Source: Deltaproteobacteria bacterium (GTDB lineage Bacteria; Acidobacteriota; Thermoanaerobaculia; Multivoradales; JAHZIX01). From it: 64,000 nucleotides of DNA. The stretch lies in assembly GCA_022601195.1 (NCBI GenBank), contig JAHZIX010000035.1:91375-155374 (forward strand). Direction: 5' to 3'. The notes under the pieces are model-generated. The model worked only from the letters and a program-made list of their open reading frames with translations. It did no database searches and was not told where the DNA came from. Made by a program: the position numbers and the translations under genes. How positions within the stretch are numbered: position 1 is the first letter of the stretch; every line of letters begins with the position of its first letter. Positions 52,099-62,092 of the stretch are shown in pieces.

Positions 52099-53892
52099 CT
52101 AAGCTTTGGGAGACACCTGAAGAGAGAATTCGCCTACCTTCTCACGAGGTTCTTGCCCAAGGCCGAATAGAGTTAGGTTTAGCTTTCCTTCCGGCAAGAA
52201 TTCCGTCGGTAAGACCACACTAAGCTCTCGGGAGCTGACCCGATGCAGCTTGCCAGATTTCCAGAGAACAGTCCCGGACTCTTCGGAGGAGATGACGAGC
52301 CGATATTCCTCATAGGGCTTCTGGAATCCCAGCTCGAAGAGGAGGTAGACGGAATCCGACGAAGGAGGAAGGAGCAACTCCTTCTCTGGGCCACGGGAGT
52401 CCGTAGGGACGAAAATGAGGTAGGCCACATTGAGAAGGGCTTGAGCCGGTGGCGACCTTTCGGAGAGGTCCTCCAGGCTCTTGATTCTCGATTGAAGCTG
52501 CTGCTCAGTGGCTGAGTAGGCCTCTTCGAGAGAAGCCAGACGCTCTTGGTGCTCCGCCAGAAGGTGTGCGCGAGTAGAGGCAAGGGTCTCTAGGTGCTGT
52601 TCGGTCAATTGCTGCTGAGTCTTTTGAAGACTCACAACTAGGTGAGTCCGAGCAACAAGCGCCCTATTGTTCTTCCAGGCTTGCCAGCCCAGAGTAGAGG
52701 TGATGAGAAGGCTTGCTGCCAGAGCCCAACCGAGCCAGTGACCCCCCCTGGTCTGGTTGCTGACAGGTTTCCCCGGTTTAATTGCCTGGTCTGGCTGGCA
52801 ATACGGAATGACCACTTTAGGTGGCAGTGGGGTGGTTGGTGTTGGATCAGAACTGAGACCGGAGCCAGAGCTCTCTTCACTACCTACCGGTGGAGTGGGT
52901 AGATCGTCTCCGGGAAGGTCTTCCGGCGGCCCCCCCCCAACGGAGACCTTTTCTGGGTCAGGCTCACCAAGGCTAGGGTCGATCAGCAGACGAGGTCTGA
53001 TCTGACCATTCGGCTTGCCTTCTTCTCGGCCTGCCTCGCCCCGAACAGGGCCGAGGTCAATGTCGGTGTTATGACTGTTGTGTTCGCTTGCAAGCCCACT
53101 GCGACCTGGCGTTGCCAGTGCTCGGGTTGGATCGAGATCTACCGAGTTAGCTGCCGGCGGGCTGTCTATCGGCGGGCTGTCTATCGGTGGGCTGTAGTTT
53201 TGGGCCTCGTCAAGCCAAAGGTCATCCGGCTCTTGAATATCTTCGAGCTCGATGGTGAGGGAGGCTTTCCCTGTGCTTGCCTTCGAGTCCATTCTCGCTA
53301 GCTGACAGGCTTTCTCTAGATATTCACTCCAATCTTCATAGTCCGGGTCGGGGCCACCATCCCTTCCAGCGAGAGGGTCGAGGTCCAGATTCTCCTCGAT
53401 CTCGGCAAGTGTCCGGACTACAGCCCCCAGGGAATCGTGATCCACATGTCCGGCAGCGTTTGACTGTACGAAGTTGTTCGGGGAGATCCACAGGGAGTGA
53501 AAGCATCGTGCCTTGGCCTGCTCTAACACCTCGGTGATTCCGATAGAAACATCCTTTTGGCCCATGGTTGGGTGACTATCGATCGGAACGACGCGAACCT
53601 GGCCCTGGTGATCAGACTCTTCACTCACTACCAACCAACGAACGAGGGAGGAGGTAGTTTGTTCGAGGTCGATGACGGATCCGACTGTCGGAGCTTTCGT
53701 GTCGGGGTGGTGGTCCGAACCGGCAGAAGGTCCCGGTAACCAGCCCCGGCTCTCGGAGAAAGCGGCCGAGCCATCATCCAGGGAAATCTCTTGGGGTGAA
53801 GTGAGAAGATCTGGCCGGTTGCGAGCTGCCGTCGCGAAATGAGCCGTCAGATATAGATTGTGGTAGGGAGTAAACCACTTAGGCGTTGTCAT
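52099..53892 (-). CDS. Single-pass membrane protein with coiled coil, unknown function
   Basis: Not recognised. About 597 residues: an N-terminal cytoplasmic part with Asp/Pro-rich linkers (two exact copies of PPIDS near 240), a single TM near 390 (LGWALAASLLITSTLGW), a long coiled coil outside (SLQKTQQQLTEQHLETLAST and onwards to about 480), and a C-terminal beta-rich domain (LLPPSSDSVYLLFELGF...EYRLVISS). Two possible ATGs, 53,901 and 53,892, both overlap the stop of the upstream gene at 53,879, so translation is coupled. It most resembles a sensor or scaffold whose inner end works with the protein encoded upstream. Confidence 0.8.
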   Translation of the reverse strand: MTTPKWFTPYHNLYLTAHFATAARNRPDLLTSPQEISLDDGSAAFSESRGWLPGPSAGSDHHPDTKAPTVGSVIDLEQTTSSLVRWLVVSEESDHQGQVRVVPIDSHPTMGQKDVSIGITEVLEQAKARCFHSLWISPNNFVQSNAAGHVDHDSLGAVVRTLAEIEENLDLDPLAGRDGGPDPDYEDWSEYLEKACQLARMDSKASTGKASLTIELEDIQEPDDLWLDEAQNYSPPIDSPPIDSPPAANSVDLDPTRALATPGRSGLASEHNSHNTDIDLGPVRGEAGREEGKPNGQIRPRLLIDPSLGEPDPEKVSVGGGPPEDLPGDDLPTPPVGSEESSGSGLSSDPTPTTPLPPKVVIPYCQPDQAIKPGKPVSNQTRGGHWLGWALAASLLITSTLGWQAWKNNRALVARTHLVVSLQKTQQQLTEQHLETLASTRAHLLAEHQERLASLEEAYSATEQQLQSRIKSLEDLSERSPPAQALLNVAYLIFVPTDSRGPEKELLLPPSSDSVYLLFELGFQKPYEEYRLVISSEESGTVLWKSGKLHRVSSRELSVVLPTEFLPEGKLNLTLFGLGQEPREKVGEFSLQVSPKA

Positions 53893-55099
53893 CGCTGTCA
53901 TCTTTCGAAGAGGTTGCAAAAGACGCTCTCAGGTCGGCTGCTTCGGAGATTAGAGATCGAATCTGCTGGAATAGGTCTGGAAGGCGTTGCCTCGGGATTC
54001 CGAGGATCTGGCCGAGCTTTCTATTCGAAGGAAGAGCTCCAGTTGATTTGCTACGGGTTTCGGAGGGAGTCATGCTGTCCTCAGTCAGGATTTTGTCTTC
54101 TATGTAGGCCAGAAGGGTCAAAAGATGACTCTTGGTTACATCGTCGGAAGTTCTACTGTTAATTTGGAGTTCCACCCCCTCCAAGAGCTGCTGAAAGGTT
54201 CCTTTGTCCGAATGGTTGCTCGGGAAGTCATGGGGCCTGGTGGTTTGGGCGTAGTAGAGAAGGCCATCTGTCGAGTGTTCGATAGCGAGGTCGCCGAGGT
54301 GATGTTTCCACGCCATCTCCCAGCGGCCTCGTATGTCTTTTCTTAGTGGAGTCATGATCGACTTGAAGGTGAAGAAGGGGTAGCCCTCTTCTCGGAGGGT
54401 GGAGATCCGAAGAGCTAGCCTTTCCTTGACCTGTCGGACTCGCGGACCTCGAATCAAGACCAAATCCGGGAAGAGGTCCGAGCACCAACTCGTGACGACC
54501 TCGTTGATTTCCTCAGCGTCTGGAAGATCTGCTGCGGCGACTCCTTTGAATTTTAGGACGGTACTGTTTCGGATTCTCTTATCGCCCGCAGCCACGCTCA
54601 GAGTGCCAGCCTTGACCATCCACCGAATCGCAAGGCGCAGAACTTCATAGACGCGGAACCCTAGAGGGTCGCACCTTTTCTGGGTCTCGGTCAGGAAGTA
54701 TTTGATGTTGATGACGACCAGTCCATCGATGTAACCGGTGGCCCTAAGCTGAGCTTTCAGCCTCTCGAGGCCTCTGGCGAAGATGAAGAGATAAGTTTCG
54801 ACGGCCAGGTCATATAGAGCCCCTGGCTCCTTCCAATGTCTCGCTCCATAGACTCCTAGGCAAGCTGGTGGAGCTTCCCAAAGACCCCGTCTCTTGAGCT
54901 CCCTCACCAATAGTGGCTGAAGGAGGTGGAATGCGTCGGCGAATTCCGGAGCGCTGCCGGTAGAGAAGTCGTCCCCAAATGTCCGCACGAACCTCGTAAA
55001 GACACCATCGTTCTCGTTCTGGCTTCTCCTTGTGAGCTTCGCCTTCCTCCAATGTGGGTGGAGGAATCCAATGGGGGTATCAGGTGGACCTTCTGGCAT
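53879..55099 (-). CDS. Cytoplasmic protein of unknown function, possible sigma-like regulator
   Basis: Not recognised with certainty. About 406 residues, soluble and helical. The first half (ARGLERLKAQLRATGYIDGL, IKYFLTETQKRCDPLGF) is loosely reminiscent of region 2 of sigma factors. Near the C-terminus LGQILGIPRQRLPDLFQQI looks like a helix-turn-helix. No catalytic motif is visible. The ATG at 55,099 is used; a TTG at 55,186 would add 29 basic residues of doubtful coding quality, and neither has a good ribosome site. It overlaps the start of the membrane protein gene downstream by 14 nt, so the two proteins probably act together. Confidence 0.75.
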   Translation of the reverse strand: MPEGPPDTPIGFLHPHWRKAKLTRRSQNENDGVFTRFVRTFGDDFSTGSAPEFADAFHLLQPLLVRELKRRGLWEAPPACLGVYGARHWKEPGALYDLAVETYLFIFARGLERLKAQLRATGYIDGLVVINIKYFLTETQKRCDPLGFRVYEVLRLAIRWMVKAGTLSVAAGDKRIRNSTVLKFKGVAAADLPDAEEINEVVTSWCSDLFPDLVLIRGPRVRQVKERLALRISTLREEGYPFFTFKSIMTPLRKDIRGRWEMAWKHHLGDLAIEHSTDGLLYYAQTTRPHDFPSNHSDKGTFQQLLEGVELQINSRTSDDVTKSHLLTLLAYIEDKILTEDSMTPSETRSKSTGALPSNRKLGQILGIPRQRLPDLFQQIRSLISEAADLRASFATSSKDDSDDNA

Positions 55100-55399
55100 A
55101 TTAGGTGTTTGAGTCTGTGAGAGTGATGGGTGCGGCCATTTCTGCGAGCGCCTGGAGCGCCGAAAAGAGGCATTCAGTCCGACCAATGGTGGTTACGGGC
55201 AGATACTCCTTGACCCTCTTAGGGCATTCCTCGTCCTTGCCGCCCGAGCCATTCGGGAAGTCGGACCCCTATTCAGGCTTTTCCGGCCTATTGAGAAAAC
55301 GCGACACCGGCTTTGCAAAGGGCTCATGAATCTCAGATTTTCTTCTGGGCCTTTTCGCCAGGGTCTCACCAAGTCAGCTCGAAGAAACCGAGGGAGGGC

Positions 55400-55786
55400 T
55401 TACCGAATGGGGATGCCGGTGCCGATACCACACCCATCCTCAAAGTTGTTGCATCGGAGTCTGCAGTCAACTCGACGCTGTGTCTGAGGGGAACCAAGCC
55501 TGCTTTCGACGGTGTAGCTGACCTCTTGCTTTCTCTGTATCCTGACGAAGCTATCTCCGAAACTCCTGGTTGAGATCCAACTGGGAGCCACTAGGAAGAG
55601 CAAGATGTCTGATCCATCAACAGTGAGATCTGGTTCGGGAACTTCAGTGGGTGCCAACTCTACGGGTGCAATTACTTTCTCAGCCGCAAGAGTCTCGCCG
55701 AGCGTGGGCATGAGAGTGAGAATCAAGGTCAGGATCAATACCTTCTTCAGGGACTCTAGCTCTCTCCTTTTTCTGTGACGGAGCAT
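55400..55786 (-). CDS. Small secreted protein with Cys-containing tail (128 residues)
   Basis: A signal peptide (KKVLILTLILTLMPTLGETLA) is followed by an acidic Pro-rich segment (PVELAPTEVPEPDLTVDGSD) and a C-terminal part with three Cys (DCRLRCNNFEDGCGIG). No family is recognised. No strong ribosome site precedes the ATG at 55,786. It is one of three small exported Cys-containing proteins on this strand. Confidence 0.6.
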   Translation of the reverse strand: MLRHRKRRELESLKKVLILTLILTLMPTLGETLAAEKVIAPVELAPTEVPEPDLTVDGSDILLFLVAPSWISTRSFGDSFVRIQRKQEVSYTVESRLGSPQTQRRVDCRLRCNNFEDGCGIGTGIPIR

Positions 55787-56394
55787 TCCGGGCAGGATGT
55801 CCTCCGCCTGGCCACGGGAGAATTCGATGGGTACCAGTTATGTCAGTGGAATTGGGGCATTCCGATTGGGGTACATGAAAGGCGTGAGGCGGTTCGTTTG
55901 GTGGGAAGACAAGCAATGATGCTGGTACAGGTGCTCGCTTGGTTTCCATCAGGAGATCGCGGTCTTTCTTGGGTGGAGTGTCGAGAGTGGTTAACAAAAT
56001 TCCCTCCTTTCAAAGTGAAAGTTCTTGGGCGGTGTGTCCTACTAAGGTGTCTTTTGGGCCAGGGTCTGATCTCTCCTTTCCGGCGCCTCCTGCTGCGTGT
56101 CTGGATTTTGCCGAAACTTCGGTGCCAGAAGGCTACTCTGCTTATCGACAGGTCGCTATTCTGGGTACCTGGTGGAGTCCACCCCATCCCTTGGTATTGC
56201 AGAGCAAAGTGAATCCTTTCAGCGCGGCATATCGAGCCTCAGTTAGAGCGTTGCCGAATCTCGAGACGGACCACGTGTTTCGAACACTCAAATGTCGCTT
56301 CGAGGCCAGCGTGGCCCGAACTAGGGACCACGCTGGAGTAACGGGGGAATCAGACGAGAGCCTACGGCCCAAACCCCGCTGTCCCGGGCTGCGT
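55787..56394. other. Intergenic with one inverted repeat
   Basis: About 610 bases with no convincing gene. CCAGCGTGG (56,306-56,314) and CCACGCTGG (56,328-56,336) form a perfect 9-bp stem about 60-90 nt past the stop of the Cys-rich protein gene; there is no T-tract. Confidence 0.5.
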
Positions 56395-56808
56395 TCAGAT
56401 GAGGCAGCAGTCACAGATGCTGTCGTAGCAGAAGCTGGACCCCATCTCGCAGCCGGCCGCATTACACATCGCTGCACAGTGAGCGTTGTCCCTACAGAAC
56501 AATCCTGGCCCGGCGCAAGGCTGAGGATTGCGAACTTTCCATATCGGCAGCGACGTTTGCTCCATCCGATTTTGCTGTTCGGTGCTGAGGACGGCTTCGA
56601 CTTCCTCACCAAGCAGATTTGCACCAAACTGACTAGATCCGACTGTGGGGCTGAGAACGATTTTCTCAGCAGAGGTGAGGGCCGCGGCAGATTCCGTCAC
56701 TTCGGTCGTCCTAGAGGTCTCTTCCCCGGCGACCAGAGTTGAAGCCCACCCGACCCCGATTCCGATGATCACGGCTGCGGTCAGGATCCAGTACGAGAGT
56801 CTCTTCAT
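56395..56808 (-). CDS. Small secreted Cys-rich protein (137 residues)
   Basis: AGGAGA lies 6 nt before the ATG at 56,808, which fixes the start. A signal peptide (YWILTAAVIIGIGVGWASTL) is followed by a Ser/Thr/Glu-rich linker and a compact C-terminal Cys cluster of ten Cys in about 40 residues: CAGPGLFC, CAAMCNAAGC and CYDSICDCCLI. The spacing is knottin-like, as in small disulfide-rich toxins, inhibitors or signalling peptides, but I cannot match a named family. The leader-linker-Cys core layout resembles a pro-peptide that might be cut. It lies just downstream of the second CHAT gene in transcription order. Confidence 0.85.
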   Translation of the reverse strand: MKRLSYWILTAAVIIGIGVGWASTLVAGEETSRTTEVTESAAALTSAEKIVLSPTVGSSQFGANLLGEEVEAVLSTEQQNRMEQTSLPIWKVRNPQPCAGPGLFCRDNAHCAAMCNAAGCEMGSSFCYDSICDCCLI

Positions 56809-57565
56809 GACTAATCTCCTATGTAGTGACACTGTCGGAATTGACGGCGTCTAATGGGAAAAACGCTCCAGAGAGCCAGATGGCTCTGCAGAAGAAAACG
56901 TTCCACAAAATAATGCGTGTTAGCTCTTCAAGATTGAGAGAGTGAAAACCAAAGACAAAAGAAACTGTTGGCCAAATTGTCGTCTGGCCTACTCTCGAAA
57001 GTTCTTCAGGACTTTTAGATCTCTGAAGATCTTGTTCATGGGAGCGTCGAGCCGATCCCAGAGGATCTCCAGATTTTCTTCGTAGAATAGCTAGGTCAGA
57101 CCTTGGTTTTGAGAGGCTCGGAGAGCTGAACCCCAAAGTGATCGAGAGCTGGATCTGGCTCAGAATTTTCATTGCTCATGAGATGGAGTAGATTCGATCT
57201 AGTCGAGTTTCATTGGCCTCCAAGGTTCCCCCATAGCATTGGTTTCTTGGTGATTTCTCCTTTAGAGCTGGTTACTGGAAAAACGAACAGCTTCCGGTGA
57301 GGCTATAGACCCCTGTCACGTACCTGTGAAGCTAATGAACTCTTTTGGCCAAGGCCTGTTGGTCTGCAAGTTTTGGAGAAGACATCTTGACCTCGGTTAC
57401 AGTTTCTTACTGACCGAAGTTCGAAGGAAATTAGAAGAATCGTTTTCTCTCTAATATCTAGAAGAGATTGATCGTTCCTCTGGTTAGATATGCTCTCTTT
57501 CTGAGAGAGATGGATCAGAAATTGGAAAAAAAGATGTAGGCGGGGGGGCGAGGGGGACTGTTTCG
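56809..57565. other. Intergenic, AT-richer, no gene seen
   Basis: About 760 bases with lower GC than neighbouring genes. Open frames here lack ribosome sites and protein-like composition. It should contain the promoter of the Cys-rich protein gene; no clear hexamers are proposed. Confidence 0.5.
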
Positions 57566-60500
57566 TTACAACCAATCCCCAAAAAGCTGAAAGGCAGCCC
57601 AGTAGTAAGGGGAGCTGGCATCCCGCTCTACCGTTTGTCCATCTCCACCTTCGAGCAGAACCGGTTCCCGAATGAGCTCCATCTGCGCTGCCCGTAGTGC
57701 CTCATCTTTGGTCTTGCCGGACTTAAGGTGGCGGTAGAAGCGCACCATGAGCTCTGCAGTCACTTCGTCGTCGACTTTCCAGAGGCTGGCGGCTACGGTG
57801 CGGGCTCCGGCGTATTGGAACGCTCGAGTCAGCCCGATCAAGCCCTCGCCTCGCAGCTCCTTGCCGAGGCCGGATTGGCAGGCGGAGAGCACTACAAGGT
57901 CGGCTTTGAGGCGGACCCTCTCGAAGATCTCCCAAACTTGAAGCAGACCGTTGTCCCGGTCCTCGGGGAATCCCTCTGGCATGCTGAGGACGACTGCGGA
58001 GTTGAGGGGAAACTTGTCGTCCACACAGCCGTGAGCAGCGAGGTGGACGATTTGCGTGTCCGGGCCGAGGGCTTTCGCAGCTTCTTCGGTGGCTTCTCCG
58101 GCCAAGTAGGATCGGGTTTCTGGGTAGAGTGCAGCGATCTCCTCGATCTCTCGTCGCGTGTGGGGCAAGGCCTCGTGTTTGAACCCACAGCCACGGAAGG
58201 CGGAGCGGGCGCGGGCGGCTTTGAGATTGCCGACCTCCGGAAGCTCCTCTGTGGATTCGGGATAGGTTGGATCGCCGAATGCCGAGATCTGGACGGATGC
58301 TTCCCCAACTTCGGCCCCAGCAGGCGGGCGCAGCTTTTTTAACTCGGCAAATACCGTAGCCGAGAGGGCCTCATGAAGAGGTTTCCACTCGATCAGGTAT
58401 TGCCAATCCCGTTCGGTGTCAGATTCACCTTTCGCTAGGGGACGGACCAGAGCTCCGAAAGGTAGGCGGTGGAGAGGACCATCGGGAAGGATCAAAAGCC
58501 GCTCGCTATGGCCTACCAAGTCCTCCACTGGCGAGATCAACCTGCCATAAAGGTATTGGCCTAACTCCTGAAGAATCGCCAGCTGGGCCATTCCCCAATC
58601 TGTACCTGGTTGGTTCGTTTCTTCTATCAGTTCTAAGAAGCTCTCGACCTTCTTTCGTAACTGGGTCTCGCCGAACGGGATGGTCTCCACTTGCAGGCCA
58701 CCGGCTTTGCTGACGGCGAACACGTCGACCTGCTCCTCGCCAACGCTATAAGAGAGCATCAGTGTCCCCGGATCGAGTGATTCCTGGACTTCTTCGAGAT
58801 TGAGGGGGTCTGGGTATTGAAGGGCTGCTAGCCGTGGTGAAGATCGTTTGATGGCCTCGGCGTTTTCTTCATACTCTCGGCGTAGGGAGCGAAGTTGCTT
58901 GGTAAGTTCAAGATGCCGTTCTGAGTCCTGTTCAGGATTCAGGCTTTCCAGCTGACGCAATGTTCGGTCATGGGAGATCGTAAGACGGCTGCGGGCCTCG
59001 TCTAGCTCTTCCGGCACTTCGGTACTGAGCCGTAGGTCTCTTTCGGCCAACAGCGAAAGGAAGCTCCGTGCTCGAGAACGCTCCAGGACACCAAGAGCTC
59101 CATCAGGACGGCTCAGCTCGAGAAGAAGCTCGATGGTGCCGCGGTACTTCCCCTCATGACGGGCTCTAAAGTTTGCTTTGGCGGTCTCAGTGCCTCCCAG
59201 CGTCCGAAGTTGGTTTTCTAGGGCACTGAGTGAGCGAAAGTAATACCTGAGGGACTCTGCTGGCTGTTTGGCCTTGTGAAGGGCAAGCGCTAATTGCTCT
59301 AAGGTATCTGCCCTATCTGAGCTACCAGGACTTAGCCTTTCCCAAATCTCAAGTTCGGCTAGGATGTATTCCTTTGCTTGCTCCAAATCACCGCTCTGAA
59401 CCGTCACGATTCCCAAGCCTCTCAGAATCGTTGCGACAAGTCGGCTTGCGGGGCGCAGGCGCTGCAGGATCGCCAAGGATTGTTGGAGGTACTCTCTCGC
59501 TGAAGTCAACTCCCGCCGCTCAAACGCCTCAAACCCTAGATATCCCAACATGAAGGATGCCATAAGGCTATTTGGGGCCGCCTGCTCCCCGAGATCCAGG
59601 GACCATTGACGGAACTTCGCCTCTGCACCCGAGTCACCACTTCGTTCTGCAACCCTTTGAAGCCCTTGGAGAGTCCGCCAAAGGCCGGTGCCACCATTGG
59701 CGGGCAATTTGTCCTCCTCGATAGCCAAGGTCTGTTGGTAGTATTCTGTGGCGTCATCAAGATCGCCACGCTGTTCTGCCACCCACCCCAGAAGGAATAG
59801 GTTGTTTGCTGTAGCCAGGGTGTTGGGAGCTAGTAGCTTCTGGATAACTAAAGCCCGTTGATAGTGTTCCGCCGCATCACCCAGGTCGCGGCGGTCGTTT
59901 GCTACCGCTCCCAGGCTCCGCAGGCTTCGAGCGACGTCGAAGCTGGTGGGAGATAGTTGGGATCGTATCGCTAAGGCCCGGTGGTGGTACTCGGTAGCAG
60001 CAACCAAGTCGCCGCGTTTGTGTGCCACGCTCGCCAGGCTCGCCAGGCTTCGAGCGAGGTCGAAGCTGATGGGAAGCAATTGCTCTTGGATCTTCAGGGC
60101 CCGTTGGAAATACTCTGTTGCGTCATCCAGGTCGCCCCGGTCGCTTGCGACTAAACCTAAGCTCCAGAGGCTCCGAGCAACTGGGAAGCTGTTAGGAGAT
60201 AGCTGCTTCTGGATGACTAGGGCCCTTTGGTGGAACTTGGTTGCAGCAACAGCGTCTCTGCGATGAAGTGCCACCTTCCCCAGGTTACCCAAGGTCCGAG
60301 CAACCTCTAGGCTGTCGGGAGATAGCTGCTTTTGGATGACCAGGGCTCTTTGGTGGAACTCGGTTGCAGCAACAGCGTCTCTGCGATGAAGTGCCACCTT
60401 CCCGAGGTTACCCAAGGTCTGAGCAACCTCTAGGCTGTTGGGAGATAGCTGCTTCCGGATGACCAGGGCCCCTTGGTGATACTTGGTTGCAGCAACAACA

Positions 60501-61900
60501 TCGCTGCGATGTAATGCCACCTTCCCGAGGTTACCCAAGGTCCGAGCAACCTCTAGGCTGTCGGGAGATAGCTGCTTTTGGATGACTAGGGCTCTTTGGT
60601 GGTACTCGGTTGCAGCATCAATATCGCTGCGATGAAGTGCCATCTTCCCCAGCCTCTCCAGGCTAAGGGCGATGAATCTATCGGGAACCAGCTGCTCCTG
60701 AATCGCCAAGGCCCGTTGGTAGTATTCTGTCGCTTCTTTCAGCTCATCTTTCTTGTAAGCAATGCGTCCCAGAAGGTTCAGGTTCTGAAACACCTCGGGG
60801 CCGATGGGAGCTGTCAGTTCGTAGCTTTCCAATGCCTTTTGGTAATATTCTTTCGCTTCATCCAAGCTGCCGGCCGCTTCTGACACCCACCCCAGCTGGA
60901 GGAGACTCCCCGAAAAGTCGAGACTGTTTGGGTCCGCCTGCCCTTGGATTGCCAGTGCCTGTTTGTGGTGTTGCGTGGCCCTCACCAAATCACGTCGCAC
61001 GTAGGCAATGTGTCCCAGCATATTTAGGTTCCCAGACAAGCCGAGGCTGTTGGGTGCCAGTTGTTCCCAGATCGCCAGTGCTCGATGGAGGTGCGTCATC
61101 GCTGTCTCCAGATCGCGTTTCTGATTCGCGAGAAATCCCAGCATAACCAGACTCTTTGCCACCTCAAGGCTTTGACAGTTCTCTTCCTCCTGAAGTTCAA
61201 AAGCCGTGTGGATAGCCTTGTAAGCCTCCTCATAGTGCCCCTGAGGTTCGTAACTCTCGCCAATTGCATACCGGATGGCAGCTCGCGACCTCCTGTCCCC
61301 AGCCAGCTCTAGTGCCAGGGCATATTCAGTTCGAGCCCTCTCCCAATCCCTCGTTTCAGCCCAGATTTCCCCCATGCGTAGAAAGAGCCCACACGCCAGA
61401 CGCCAGTCCACCGTCTCTTCTAGAAGTTTCCCTAATTCGAGCCACTCCTCCTCGGCCTGGTCAAACTCTGAGGCCTCGATCAGCTCCCGGCCCTTTAAGT
61501 AGTCAGCGAGAAGCTTCGCCGGCATCGAGGGCCGCACCTCCGATTTCCAGCTTCCCATCGGAACGGTGAAGACCTTCCGCTCACCAGCTCGCTCACCCAT
61601 AAGCTCGACCGCGCCCCGGGGCGCCTGTTCCGTCACCAACCATTTCCAGTCGAAAAACGACTCAATCTCGCCGCTGGCTTCCTCCGAATTGGCCGGCGGG
61701 TTGGGGAGTCGCAGCCAGGAGAGGAGATGATCTCCCGGCTGGAGGCCGGCCTTCTCGAGATTGGACCCAAGCCCCACTGTCTCAACGACCACCCCCCGCC
61801 ATTCCGATGGCTGCCCACCTGCCTCGGTAGCGTCTCCGGAGGTAGGTAGCCCGAAATCGGCAAAGATCAGAGTCAGGAGGAGGGGAACGAAACCTCTCAT
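57566..61900 (-). CDS. Secreted PDZ-TPR-CHAT protein (caspase-like peptidase), copy 2
   Basis: A 1444-residue paralogue of the gene at 43,301. It has a signal peptide (MRGFVPLLLTLIFADFGLPT), a PDZ-like domain (GVVVETVGLGSNLEKAGLQP, EQAPRGAVELMG), about 16-18 TPR units across residues 140-930, a helical linker, and a C-terminal CHAT domain with HLAAHGC (His near 1290) and SACQSGLG (Cys near 1341), ending YYWAAFQLFGDWL. His and Cys are 51 residues apart, as in copy 1. The first copy has CETG where this one has CQSG. AGGAC precedes the ATG. Four neighbouring TPR units (residues about 407-571) are almost identical in DNA. If exported, the protease would act outside the cytoplasm, unusual for CHAT. 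Confidence 0.93.
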   Translation of the reverse strand: MRGFVPLLLTLIFADFGLPTSGDATEAGGQPSEWRGVVVETVGLGSNLEKAGLQPGDHLLSWLRLPNPPANSEEASGEIESFFDWKWLVTEQAPRGAVELMGERAGERKVFTVPMGSWKSEVRPSMPAKLLADYLKGRELIEASEFDQAEEEWLELGKLLEETVDWRLACGLFLRMGEIWAETRDWERARTEYALALELAGDRRSRAAIRYAIGESYEPQGHYEEAYKAIHTAFELQEEENCQSLEVAKSLVMLGFLANQKRDLETAMTHLHRALAIWEQLAPNSLGLSGNLNMLGHIAYVRRDLVRATQHHKQALAIQGQADPNSLDFSGSLLQLGWVSEAAGSLDEAKEYYQKALESYELTAPIGPEVFQNLNLLGRIAYKKDELKEATEYYQRALAIQEQLVPDRFIALSLERLGKMALHRSDIDAATEYHQRALVIQKQLSPDSLEVARTLGNLGKVALHRSDVVAATKYHQGALVIRKQLSPNSLEVAQTLGNLGKVALHRRDAVAATEFHQRALVIQKQLSPDSLEVARTLGNLGKVALHRRDAVAATKFHQRALVIQKQLSPNSFPVARSLWSLGLVASDRGDLDDATEYFQRALKIQEQLLPISFDLARSLASLASVAHKRGDLVAATEYHHRALAIRSQLSPTSFDVARSLRSLGAVANDRRDLGDAAEHYQRALVIQKLLAPNTLATANNLFLLGWVAEQRGDLDDATEYYQQTLAIEEDKLPANGGTGLWRTLQGLQRVAERSGDSGAEAKFRQWSLDLGEQAAPNSLMASFMLGYLGFEAFERRELTSAREYLQQSLAILQRLRPASRLVATILRGLGIVTVQSGDLEQAKEYILAELEIWERLSPGSSDRADTLEQLALALHKAKQPAESLRYYFRSLSALENQLRTLGGTETAKANFRARHEGKYRGTIELLLELSRPDGALGVLERSRARSFLSLLAERDLRLSTEVPEELDEARSRLTISHDRTLRQLESLNPEQDSERHLELTKQLRSLRREYEENAEAIKRSSPRLAALQYPDPLNLEEVQESLDPGTLMLSYSVGEEQVDVFAVSKAGGLQVETIPFGETQLRKKVESFLELIEETNQPGTDWGMAQLAILQELGQYLYGRLISPVEDLVGHSERLLILPDGPLHRLPFGALVRPLAKGESDTERDWQYLIEWKPLHEALSATVFAELKKLRPPAGAEVGEASVQISAFGDPTYPESTEELPEVGNLKAARARSAFRGCGFKHEALPHTRREIEEIAALYPETRSYLAGEATEEAAKALGPDTQIVHLAAHGCVDDKFPLNSAVVLSMPEGFPEDRDNGLLQVWEIFERVRLKADLVVLSACQSGLGKELRGEGLIGLTRAFQYAGARTVAASLWKVDDEVTAELMVRFYRHLKSGKTKDEALRAAQMELIREPVLLEGGDGQTVERDASSPYYWAAFQLFGDWL
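60189..60680 (-). repeat. 123-bp tandem repeat inside the CHAT gene (four TPR units)
   Basis: Four consecutive 123-bp units start at about 60,189, 60,312, 60,435 and 60,558, recognisable by CTGTCGGGAGATAGCTGCTT and its variants. Each encodes one 41-residue repeat of the type LSPDSLEVARTLGNLGKVAL followed by HRRDAVAATEFHQRALVIQKQ-like sequence. Differences are few, so the expansion is recent. Confidence 0.9.
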
Positions 61901-62092
61901 GAAGTCCTACACGCAGTGGTCATGTCAATAGACGCGCGAATTAGCCGTGAACGAGATCATTAGACTTTGGGATTCCAGTTCGGCGAGCGCTTAAGCGCGA
62001 CAATCCCGCTTCGCTGCCGAAGCAGTGAACTTTCTGCTCCTGGTCTTCGTGAGTTGGTTCGTTCTCTGCTACGGATTTGTGACCAATGAACT
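61901..62092. other. Upstream region of the CHAT gene
   Basis: A 192-base gap between the small upstream gene and the CHAT gene, both on the minus strand. No strong promoter hexamers or repeats were seen. Confidence 0.45.

Noticed and set aside
55939..56742. 267-residue plus-strand frame
   Set aside because: It is antisense to the well-supported Cys-rich protein gene, has no ribosome site and a composition unlike a real protein.
56819..57172. 117-residue minus-strand frame between the Cys-rich and CHAT genes
   Set aside because: No ribosome site, ordinary AT-richer spacer composition, no recognisable domain.
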